From Chrysiogenia bacterium (GTDB taxonomy: Bacteria; JAGRBM01), in NCBI GenBank assembly GCA_020434085.1, contig JAGRBM010000354.1, positions 1 through 8,878 of the forward strand: a DNA stretch of 8,878 nucleotides, read 5' to 3'. Positions 1 to 8,115 of the stretch are shown in pieces; the stretch's first letter is position 1, and every line of letters begins with the position of its first letter. The notes under the pieces were generated by a model. That model saw only the letters and a list, made by a program, of their open reading frames with translations. It was not told the DNA's origin and searched no databases. The translations under genes and the position numbers were made by a program.

Positions 1-2
1 AG

Positions 3-503
<501 letters not shown>

Positions 504-512
504 GGAGCAGCC

Positions 513-908
513 ATGAACCGCGTCATCTTTGCCTGCGTGCACAATGCCGGCCGCTCCCAGATGGCGGCGGCCTTCTTCAATGCGCTCTGCCGGAGCCCCG
601 AGTGGCAGGGCGTTTCGGCAGGCACCCAGCCCGCCGACCACGTGCATCCCGAGGTGCTCGAAGTGATGAAGGAAGCGGGCATCGATCTCTCGGATGCGCG
701 CCCGCAAAAACTCACCGAGGAGCTCTGCGCCGACGCGAAGCTGCTCATCACCATGGGCTGCGGCGAGAACTGTCCCTACGTTCCGGGCCTGGAAACACGC
801 GACTGGCCGCTGCCCGACCCCAAAGGGAAGGGTCTGGCGCAGGTTCGGGAAATTCAAGCCGAGGTGCGCAGGCGCGTCAAAGCACTGGTGGATGAGATCG
901 CGGCCTGA
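513..908 (+). CDS. arsC: Arsenate reductase, low-molecular-weight phosphatase fold (thioredoxin-coupled type)
   Basis: Cytoplasmic enzyme that reduces arsenate to arsenite, which the adjacent ACR3 pump exports. The 131-residue protein matches the usual 130-140 residue length of this class. The P-loop CVHNAGRS begins at Cys8 (CX5R, Arg14). The second and third redox cysteines of the intramolecular relay are Cys83 and Cys87 in MGCGENCP. The DP motif (Asp102, in LPDPKGKG) supplies the general acid. Three cysteines with this layout point to the thioredoxin-recycled class rather than the glutaredoxin-linked E. coli plasmid ArsC, which has an unrelated fold. The ATG is preceded by GAGGAG at 502-507 overlapping the acr3 stop, so the two genes are probably co-transcribed and translationally linked. 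No ArsR-type regulator is visible in the window. Confidence 0.95.
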   Translation: MNRVIFACVHNAGRSQMAAAFFNALCRSPEWQGVSAGTQPADHVHPEVLEVMKEAGIDLSDARPQKLTEELCADAKLLITMGCGENCPYVPGLETRDWPLPDPKGKGLAQVREIQAEVRRRVKALVDEIAA

Positions 909-911
909 GTT

Positions 912-940
912 TTCCCCGTTCCGTCCGATTCCTCTAGACT
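912..940 (+). promoter_or_regulatory. Possible promoter giving a leaderless lipoprotein mRNA
   Basis: TAGACT at 935-940 fits the TANNNT form of a -10 element and ends six bases before the ATG at 947. A poor -35 match, TTCCCC at 912-917, lies 17 bases upstream. No Shine-Dalgarno sequence can be seen between 920 and 946. A start point about seven bases after the -10 would coincide with the A of the ATG. This rests on spacing and a weak consensus only; read-through from arsC, 38 bases upstream, is an equally simple source of transcript. Confidence 0.3.
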
Positions 941-946
941 GTTTTC

Positions 947-1807
947 ATGCGATGGATTCTGGCAGCGATGCTTGCGTTCGTGATCAGTGGGTGCAGCGCG
1001 GACATGGACGAGTATCTCGATGAGGCCCGGCGCTTTGTCGATCCCGCCCAGCGGATGTGGCCGGGCTCGCGTGAACCGGCTGAATCGCAGAAACAGCCCA
1101 CCCCGGCCGAAGAAGAGGCTCCGCCCGAAGAACCCCGGACCGCACAGGTCGAGCCTGAAAAGGCGGAACCCGCCGACGAACCCGAAGAGGAAAAGGGCGC
1201 CGCCAGCGATCCCACCCGCATCGTGTTTCGCTACACCGACGACGCCGGAAATTTGAAATTCGTTGCCGGCATCGACAGCGTGCCGCCCAAATACCGCCCG
1301 CGCGTGCGGGTAGTCGACGGGCGCAAGCTCAATACCTATCAGAGCGGCCCGGCGCCTGCGCCCGTTGCAAGCTCAGCCGCGCCGAGCGCGAGCAGCACCC
1401 TGCGCGGGCGTCCCGGCGGGGAGTGGAATTCCAACCAGATCCGGTGGGTGCCGCTTTCACAGGCAAAAACCTCCGCCCGCCGCCTGCAGCGGCCCGTTCT
1501 GCTGGTGGTCTACACCGACTGGTGCCCTCATTGTAAGGAGTTCGAAACGCAGTTCGAGGATCAACAGGTGGCCGAACTGGCACAGCGCTTTGTCATGGCG
1601 CGCGGCAATTCCGACGAAATGGATGTACTGGATCGCAGCTACGCGCCCGACGGTCGCTACATTCCGCGTATGCTCGTTCTCTCACCCACCGGGAAGCTCG
1701 ACACCGAGCTCAACGACGGCGGCGAAGACGCCTACTACTGGGGCAGCACCTCACCCAAAGGAATCCTGCGCGCAATGCGCAAGGCGATCAAGAAATACGG
1801 CAACTAG
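947..1807 (+). CDS. Lipoprotein with DUF4124-like segment and TXNDC12/AGR2-like thioredoxin domain
   Basis: Predicted exported lipoprotein of 286 residues. Residues 1-16 form a short signal peptide with lipobox ISGC (lipidated Cys16), which fixes the ATG start even though no ribosome binding site is seen. Residues 40-90 are a Pro/Glu-rich linker. Residues 92-124 contain FRYTDDAGNLKFV and VPPKYR, which resembles the DUF4124 type of small periplasmic domain. A Pro/Ala/Ser linker (134-158) leads to a thioredoxin fold at about 165-284 with the active site WCPHC (Cys193, Cys196) and the cis-proline motif YIPR (Pro240). The stretch APDGRYIPRMLVLSPTGK closely resembles the corresponding part of vertebrate ER TXNDC12/ERp18, as I recall it. 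The likely role is thiol-disulfide exchange or reduction in the periplasm or at the outer membrane; the substrate is unknown. It follows arsC by 38 bases, but its compartment makes a direct role in recycling cytoplasmic ArsC unlikely. Its stop overlaps that of the convergent gene. Confidence 0.85.
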   Translation: MRWILAAMLAFVISGCSADMDEYLDEARRFVDPAQRMWPGSREPAESQKQPTPAEEEAPPEEPRTAQVEPEKAEPADEPEEEKGAASDPTRIVFRYTDDAGNLKFVAGIDSVPPKYRPRVRVVDGRKLNTYQSGPAPAPVASSAAPSASSTLRGRPGGEWNSNQIRWVPLSQAKTSARRLQRPVLLVVYTDWCPHCKEFETQFEDQQVAELAQRFVMARGNSDEMDVLDRSYAPDGRYIPRMLVLSPTGKLDTELNDGGEDAYYWGSTSPKGILRAMRKAIKKYGN

Positions 1808-2451
1808 GCTTTGACGCCCTTGGCGGCCCAGTCGGGGCGCTCGACTTCGAAAACCTCGCGGGTCTTTCCGTAGAGCTGGCCGGCCAGGCGTGAGAGCGGG
1901 TGGAGCTTTTCGATGTCGACCCACTTCTTTTCGTCATCCCAGACCGAATCGGCAATGTGGAACTTCACCACTTCGGCGATGATCAGGCCGTTCAGGGGCT
2001 TGGGCTTTCCGCACCAGACGATCTGGTCGAGCTTGCACTCAAACTGAATCGGGCACTCGGCAATGCGCGGGGCGCTCACAATGTCGGAATCCACGGGCGT
2101 CAGACCCGTCTTTTCGATCTCCGATTCGTCGGGAGCGAACTCCGTGGAACTCAGCGTGACGAGTTCGGCCTGATCCTCGGTAGGGATGTTTACAACGAAG
2201 TCTCCGGTCTCCTCGATGTTGCGCAGCGAGTCCTTCTTGACGAGCTGGTCGCCCCAGCGGCGGTGCCCGATGCTCACCGAGATCATGGGCGGCTTCGAGG
2301 TGATTCCCTGGAAATAGGAAAAGGGCGCCAGGTTGGTGGAGCCGTCCTTTCCACGGGTGGAGATCCACGCGATGGGCCGGGGCACGATGGCCGAGATCAT
2401 CAAAAAATAGAGTTCCTTGCCCGATGCCTGGGCGGGGTCGATTTCGATCAT
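1804..2451 (-). CDS. Flavin reductase-like FMN-binding split-barrel protein
   Basis: Protein of 215 residues of the flavin reductase-like domain family (split-barrel FMN-binding fold, the COG1853 group). Members bind FMN and either reduce flavin with NAD(P)H for a partner oxygenase or act as uncharacterised flavoproteins. The segment at residues 20-60, with VPRPIAWISTRG, the central NLAPFSYF and PPMISVSIG, is the typical flavin-binding part. A later HPLSRLAGQLYG (184-195) is also common to this family. The start is set at the ATG at 2451 because AAGGAG lies at 2466-2461, nine bases upstream. The frame stays open for 88 further codons, but that stretch has no family similarity and would run into the response regulator start. 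The gene stands alone, divergent from the response regulator, with no partner oxygenase nearby. The physiological substrate cannot be deduced. Confidence 0.88.
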   Translation of the reverse strand: MIEIDPAQASGKELYFLMISAIVPRPIAWISTRGKDGSTNLAPFSYFQGITSKPPMISVSIGHRRWGDQLVKKDSLRNIEETGDFVVNIPTEDQAELVTLSSTEFAPDESEIEKTGLTPVDSDIVSAPRIAECPIQFECKLDQIVWCGKPKPLNGLIIAEVVKFHIADSVWDDEKKWVDIEKLHPLSRLAGQLYGKTREVFEVERPDWAAKGVKA

Positions 2452-2704
2452 GGGGTGGGTCTCCTTGGCGCGTGGGCTCGTCTCACTGGCGCGCATCTTA
2501 GGGGGCGGGGTTGCTGGGCGTCCATCCGGTCCGCTGTGTCGCTTTGCGTCACCCCGAGATTCCTGATAATAAAGTAATTTCAGGCACTTAGATTTGTGAT
2601 TTGGATTAATCCTTGCGAAGAGCCCAATGATTTTAGTAGCTTCGCGCGCATGCAAGTTGGCGGGAAACCACGGCGGGAGCAAGCCGCGGTTTGAAGGGGA
2701 CGTT
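2452..2704. promoter_or_regulatory. Divergent intergenic region with an AT-rich core
   Basis: This 253-base stretch separates the divergent flavin reductase and response regulator genes and should hold both promoters. It is GC-rich at its ends but has an AT-rich core at about 2560-2640. Within the core, GATAAT at 2565-2570 (plus strand) and TATTAT at 2571-2566 (minus strand) each match a -10 hexamer at five of six positions. Neither has a convincing -35 partner: TTGCGT at 2544-2549 is only 15 bases from the plus-strand one. I see no RNA gene or convincing small coding region here. Confidence 0.35.
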
Positions 2705-3073
2705 ATGAACGCCATTCGGAAGGTCGTCGTCTGCGAGGACGATGCCGTTACCCAGCGCTACCTCCAAAAAGTGATCGCCCTGATTCCGGACACGGAGGTT
2801 CACCTCTTTTCGAGCGTGGGTACCGCCCTGCTGGCGGTCGAGTCCATGAAGCCCGCGCTCGTCATCATGGATCATCGCCTGCCCGGCGCCACCGGCAGCG
2901 ACGCTGTCGGCCGCCTTCGCAAGACCGAGTGGGGCAAGAGCGTCCCGGTCCTCGTCTACACCGGTGCCGACGTGCGCGAAGAGGCCCTCGCCAACGGCGC
3001 GAGCGACTTCATCAGCAAGCCGGCAAGCGCGCCGCAACTCATCGACAAGATCAGCGCGCTTCTCGCCAACTGA
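2705..3073 (+). CDS. Single-domain response regulator (receiver domain only)
   Basis: A CheY-like receiver domain of 122 residues with no output domain. The acidic pocket is Asp12/Asp13 (in CEDD), the phosphoacceptor is Asp56 (in VIMDHRLPG), the switch Thr is Thr86 (in VYTGA) and the conserved Lys is Lys105 (in ISKP). All catalytic residues are present, so it should accept phosphate from a histidine kinase or phosphotransfer protein. The start at 2705 is chosen because GAAGGGGA at 2693-2700 lies directly upstream; an in-frame start 26 codons earlier would add a segment with no receiver-domain similarity. No kinase, chemotaxis or output gene lies nearby, so its partner and output cannot be inferred. 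The 172 bases after its stop contain a long palindrome, then the convergent end of rpoD. Confidence 0.92.
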   Translation: MNAIRKVVVCEDDAVTQRYLQKVIALIPDTEVHLFSSVGTALLAVESMKPALVIMDHRLPGATGSDAVGRLRKTEWGKSVPVLVYTGADVREEALANGASDFISKPASAPQLIDKISALLAN

Positions 3074-3109
3074 TTGCCGACCTCTCCTCCGTCTACTTCT
3101 CACCCATTC

Positions 3110-3219
3110 CTGTCATCCTGAGCAAAGCGAAGGATCTCGCAACGACGAATCAGCGTTGTCCCGTGCGTTGGCAACAGCGCTCGTACCTGCGAGATCCTTC
3201 GCTTCGCTCAGGATGACAG
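3110..3219. repeat. 110-bp imperfect palindrome of interspersed-repeat type
   Basis: The left arm (3110-3140) begins CTGTCATCCTGAGC, and the right arm (3189-3219) is its reverse complement over 31 bases with one mismatch (A at 3124 in the left arm). The loop is about 48 bases and has its own weak pairing (GCGTTG against CAACAGCGC). The arm motif, with GAGCGAAGCGAAGGATCT, belongs to a type of dispersed palindrome that I recall from many bacterial genomes, often between genes; this is from memory. It lies between two convergent genes and could fold into a strong hairpin in either transcript, so it may end transcription or protect 3' ends of both the response regulator and rpoD messages. No transposase is present, and no clear target-site duplication is visible at its edges. 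Confidence 0.85.
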
Positions 3220-3245
3220 TTGTGTGAAATGCACGAAGTGAGAGA

Positions 3246-5279
<2,034 letters not shown>

Positions 5280-5373
5280 GCACTAATCCCTTGGCATCGC
5301 AACACAGGGAAATAAGTCCCCGCCGCGCTCAACAATCCCAACCCCGAATTTCGCGCATCCGCTCTGGTAGGGA

Positions 5374-7257
5374 TTATGAACGCAACCGACGTTCCACGTC
5401 CAATAGCCGTTGGGACAACTCTGTGTGGGCTCCGGGCTCTTCGGCGCCCGCCAGCTCACGAAGTTGCTGCTGGAGCTCGGTGCGCTCGGTCAGCAGCACG
5501 TAGTGCTCCAGCTTCTTTAGAACGCTTTCCAGGGACTCTTCGATGCGTTCTTCTTCGGGCCGGTTGTGGTCGGTGTCTTCCTCGGAAAGGCGCAGGGGCT
5601 CGTTCATCAATCGAGAGGCCAGCGCGATTTCCTCCTGTGGGGATTCCCCTCCCTGCAGACTCTGGATCACCGCGTTGAAAAACCCGGGCTTGGCCGCGGT
5701 GCCAGCTTCCACGGCGGCCTTGTAAATGCGCTGCAGGCTCTCGGAACTGAGCAACGCATTGATGTCTTCCTCCAGACTCTGCTCCATGCACTGGGAGAGC
5801 TGCAGGCAAAGCGCGACAAGAAAGCGCTCCATCCGTTCGCGTTCGTTGAGCTTTTCGGGCAGCCCCATTTCCCGCGCAAGTTCGGCGCGAAGTTGGGGAT
5901 CGTTGCGGTCCTGTCCTTCGCGTCGGCGGGTGCGATTCGTCACGGCGGCCCGGCGTAGCGATTCACGCAGGCGATCGGGAGAGACATTGAGCCGCTGGGC
6001 GAAACTCTCCACCGCGCGATCCAGCGAGATCGGGTCGGGAATCGCGGCGAGCACTTCGGCCGCACGACCCACCGCCTGCTCCATGTCGGCGCTTCCACCC
6101 TTGTTGGCAGCGCCGGCCAGTTCGTCGAGGAGCATGTTCAGCAGCGGCTGGGTTTTCCCCATGAGTGCCTGAACCGCCTCGGGGCCCTCGCGTTCAAGCA
6201 GATCGTCCGGGTCCTTGCCGCCCTCGACCATCACGCGGTGCGGGTCCATTCCCTGGGGTAGCAGCACGCCCAGGCTCTTGAAGGCGGCCTGCCGCCCGGC
6301 GTTGTCGGAATCAAAGAGCAGGGTGACACGCTTGGTGTATCGCCGGAGGATGCGCGCATGGTCTTCGGTGAGCGCGGTGCCCAGCGTCGCCACTGCGTTC
6401 TTCACGCCGGCGCGCCAGAGCGCAATCAAATCCATGTAGCCTTCGACCACGATCACGCCGGTTTCTTCGCGGATCTCCCGGCGGGCGCGATGGAAGTTGT
6501 AGAGGACCTTGCCCTTGTGAAAGAGCTCGGTCGTCGGGGAGTTCAGATACTTGGGCATTTGATCGTCGCGCAGGGAGCGGCCGCCAAAGCCGATGACCCG
6601 GCCGCGCGCGTCGTGAATCGGAAAAATGAGCCGGTCGACGAATTTGTCACGCAGGTTCTCCCACGTGACCGGCGCGCCTTCCTGGCGGAGCTGCACCAGC
6701 CCGGCATCGAGGGCCAGCCGCGGATTAACCCCCGCCTTGTGGAGTTTACGAACCAGCCGGTCCCAGCCCGCCGGCGCCCAGCCGATCTCGAAGAGCTCGG
6801 CGGTCTCGCCGGTCAGCCCGCGGCCCTCGGCGTAGGCCCGCGCTTCGGCGGCGGCCTCGTCCTCGACGATCAGGCGCCGGTAATACTCCGAGGTCCGTTG
6901 GAGCAGATCGAAGACCGGGTCAGCCGCGCGCTGGGCCTGCCGCGCGTCGCTCAGGGCCTCGGTTTCGATGGTGACGCCGGCCTTGTCGGCCAGGTATTCG
7001 ATCGCCTCGATGAAGTTGAGGTTATCGATGGCCTCGAGAAAGCCCACGGCATTGCCGCCGGCCTGGCATCCAAAGCAGTAGTAGAGCCCCTTGTCCTGGC
7101 TCACGGTGAAGGAGGGAGATTTTTCATTGTGAAAAGGGCAGAGCCCCTTCCAGTCCTTGCCCGCGCGCTTGAGCTGTACGCGCTCGCCGATGAGTTCGAC
7201 GATGTCGGTGCGATCAAGAATTTCGTTGATCGTCTGCTGGGGAATGCGCTTGGACAC
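5374..7257 (-). CDS. dnaG: DNA primase
   Basis: Makes the short RNA primers for leading- and lagging-strand DNA synthesis in partnership with the replicative helicase DnaB. The protein is 627 residues, slightly longer than the E. coli enzyme. The N-terminal CHC2 zinc ribbon has Cys40, His43, Cys61 and Cys64. The TOPRIM catalytic core has EGYMD at 272-276 (acidic Glu272), DSD at 316-318 and the GGKDPDD motif ending near 352. The C-terminal helicase-interaction part runs from roughly 440 after a charged linker and is the least conserved section. The start is GTG at 7257-7255; a TGA in the same frame lies 15 bases upstream, so no earlier start is possible. Only a weak purine stretch (GAAAGAA) precedes it, so initiation may be inefficient. 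rpoD follows directly, which supports co-transcription. Confidence 0.98.
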   Translation of the reverse strand: MSKRIPQQTINEILDRTDIVELIGERVQLKRAGKDWKGLCPFHNEKSPSFTVSQDKGLYYCFGCQAGGNAVGFLEAIDNLNFIEAIEYLADKAGVTIETEALSDARQAQRAADPVFDLLQRTSEYYRRLIVEDEAAAEARAYAEGRGLTGETAELFEIGWAPAGWDRLVRKLHKAGVNPRLALDAGLVQLRQEGAPVTWENLRDKFVDRLIFPIHDARGRVIGFGGRSLRDDQMPKYLNSPTTELFHKGKVLYNFHRARREIREETGVIVVEGYMDLIALWRAGVKNAVATLGTALTEDHARILRRYTKRVTLLFDSDNAGRQAAFKSLGVLLPQGMDPHRVMVEGGKDPDDLLEREGPEAVQALMGKTQPLLNMLLDELAGAANKGGSADMEQAVGRAAEVLAAIPDPISLDRAVESFAQRLNVSPDRLRESLRRAAVTNRTRRREGQDRNDPQLRAELAREMGLPEKLNERERMERFLVALCLQLSQCMEQSLEEDINALLSSESLQRIYKAAVEAGTAAKPGFFNAVIQSLQGGESPQEEIALASRLMNEPLRLSEEDTDHNRPEEERIEESLESVLKKLEHYVLLTERTELQQQLRELAGAEEPGAHTELSQRLLDVERRLRS

Positions 7258-7279
7258 GGGCCCATTCTTTCACGTTGGG

Positions 7280-7307
7280 AAGCCCCCGGCCAACCCGCCC
7301 GGGGCTT
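7280..7307 (-). promoter_or_regulatory. Leader hairpin close to the dnaG start
   Basis: AAGCCCC at 7280-7286 pairs perfectly with GGGGCTT at 7301-7307 around a 14-base GC-rich loop. In a dnaG transcript this hairpin would end 22 bases before the GTG start, next to the ribosome docking area. It could slow initiation, but a GC-rich stretch of this length makes chance pairing fairly likely. Confidence 0.35.
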
Positions 7308-7360
7308 GTTTGATCTGGTAGGCAAGCGAAGCTGGAACTACCGAATTCTCTAAAGCTTTC

Positions 7361-7397
7361 CACAGGTTCCGCATCTGTGTTGATGCGCTACATCAAC
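7361..7397 (-). promoter_or_regulatory. Nested, partly exclusive inverted repeats upstream of dnaG
   Basis: Three perfect inverted repeats share bases in 37 nucleotides. GTTGATG (7379-7385) pairs with CATCAAC (7391-7397) around five bases. CGCATC (7370-7375) pairs with GATGCG (7382-7387) around six. CACAG (7361-7365) pairs with CTGTG (7375-7379) around nine. The middle pairing excludes the other two. The cluster lies 104-140 bases upstream of the dnaG start and downstream of the yqeY terminator, so it is either a repressor-type operator near the dnaG-rpoD promoter or an alternative-fold leader RNA. An AT-rich stretch at 7395-7448, with TTGAAA at 7427-7422 on the minus strand, is the likeliest promoter area, but no good -10 element is evident. 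Confidence 0.4.
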
Positions 7398-7431
7398 TTT
7401 TAATTCTGAATTTTCCCTGTGATTTCAAAGA

Positions 7432-7479
7432 GTTATGAAAATAATCAAACAGGGCCGGGGGTCACCCCCTCGGCCCTGT
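7432..7479 (-). terminator. Rho-independent terminator after yqeY
   Basis: On the minus strand ACAGGGCC and GGCCCTGT form the base of a stem (7449-7479) that continues as five G-C pairs over a two-base bulge, closed by a short TGA loop. It is followed at once by TTGATTATTTTC, a T-rich run. The orientation fits the end of the hisIE-yqeY transcript, about 105 bases past the yqeY stop. It implies that dnaG-rpoD has a separate promoter downstream, with read-through possible. Confidence 0.75.
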
Positions 7480-7548
7480 GGAGAGTTTGTGGAATTCTTT
7501 GGGGACAGCCGCGGTGCCCCTTCGCTGGAGCAATTCGACCTGTCAAAA

Positions 7549-7576
7549 TGGCTCGAAATTGAGCCAATTCTGGCTC
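7549..7576 (-). promoter_or_regulatory. Two alternative hairpins sharing one arm just after yqeY
   Basis: The six-base arms occur as TGGCTC (7549-7554), GAGCCA (7561-7566) and TGGCTC (7571-7576), so the middle arm can pair with either neighbour but not both. Loops are six and four bases. The first hairpin lies nine bases past the yqeY stop at 7585. The one further downstream on the minus strand is followed by TTTTGAC, giving it a weak terminator look. It may be a 3' end stabiliser or a partial terminator ahead of the stronger one at 7449-7479. Confidence 0.4.
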
Positions 7577-7584
7577 TCGAATCT

Positions 7585-8037
7585 TCAGCCGGTCAGCTTG
7601 CTCTTCACCAGTGCGCTCACCCGTGAGCCATCGGCCTGGCCCTTGATCTGACCCATGACCATGCCGATAACCTTGCCCATGTCCTTGGGACTCGACGCGC
7701 CGGTCTTGGCGATGGCGTCGGCGACGACTTTCCCGAGCTCTTCGTCCGAGAGCTGCGTCGGCAGGTAGCGTTCGATCACCACCATCTCCGCGCGTTCCTT
7801 CTCGGCCAGCTCGGCGCGGCCGCCCTTGTCGTAGGTCTCGGCTGCTTCGGCGCGCCGTTTCTTGGCGGAGCTGAGCACCTCGATCATCTGGTCGTCGGTG
7901 AGGGCTTCGACCTTGGCTTCGATTCGCTTGTTCTTTGCCTCGGAGGAAATCATCCGAAGCACCGAGAGCTCGTCCTTCTTCCCGGCCTTCATGGCGGCCT
8001 TCGTGTCCTCGGTGATGCGGTTCAATATTTCGCTCAT
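7585..8037 (-). CDS. yqeY: GatB/YqeY domain protein
   Basis: Stand-alone protein of 150 residues that corresponds to the small helical domain at the C-terminus of amidotransferase subunit GatB, a domain thought to touch tRNA. Its cellular role as a free protein is not established. Signature segments are LNRITEDTKAAMKAGKKDEL near the N-terminus, a central IERYLPTQLSDEEL (88-101), and SPKDMGKVIGMVMGQIKGQ with ADGSRVSALV at the end. The length is normal for the family (about 150). The start is the ATG at 8037 with GGGGAGGAA directly upstream (8049-8041); an in-frame start 14 codons earlier would lie upstream of this site. Gene order yqeY-dnaG-rpoD is common in Gram-negative bacteria and supports the identification. 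hisIE precedes it by 78 bases on the same strand. Confidence 0.94.
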   Translation of the reverse strand: MSEILNRITEDTKAAMKAGKKDELSVLRMISSEAKNKRIEAKVEALTDDQMIEVLSSAKKRRAEAAETYDKGGRAELAEKERAEMVVIERYLPTQLSDEELGKVVADAIAKTGASSPKDMGKVIGMVMGQIKGQADGSRVSALVKSKLTG

Positions 8038-8115
8038 GGGTTCCTCCCCTGCCCGGCCTCCGATGCGACCGGGACTCAATCGGTTGCGCAGTCTCTTAGC
8101 ACCCTGCCGCCGCGA

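Noticed and set aside
947-1807. The thioredoxin-domain lipoprotein as the dedicated reductant of ArsC
   Set aside because: The lipobox sends it to the envelope whereas ArsC works in the cytoplasm; proximity alone does not support the link.
1900-2577. Plus-strand open frame of 225 codons antisense to the flavin reductase gene
   Set aside because: The minus-strand protein has clear family motifs and a good ribosome binding site; the antisense product has none.
2452-2715. N-terminal extension of the flavin reductase to an in-frame start at 2715
   Set aside because: The extra 88 codons show no family similarity, cross the divergent promoter region and overlap the response regulator start; the ATG at 2451 has an AAGGAG at correct spacing.
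3110-3219. CRISPR repeat or tRNA-like element at the palindrome
   Set aside because: There are only two inverted arms and no direct repeats with spacers, and no cloverleaf with anticodon and acceptor pairing can be drawn.
6358-7353. Plus-strand open frame of 331 codons antisense to dnaG
   Set aside because: Same cause: GC-rich third positions of dnaG suppress stops on the opposite strand; no domain or ribosome binding site supports it.
7356-7493. Replication origin at the yqeY-dnaG gap
   Set aside because: Only loose DnaA-box matches, no dnaA, dnaN, gidA or parAB nearby, and the AT-rich run is only about 54 bases.
7435-7626. Plus-strand frame of 63 codons in the yqeY-dnaG gap, considered as rpsU or a small protein
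   Set aside because: It runs through the terminator hairpin and into yqeY in antisense, and it lacks the Arg/Lys-rich S21 sequence.
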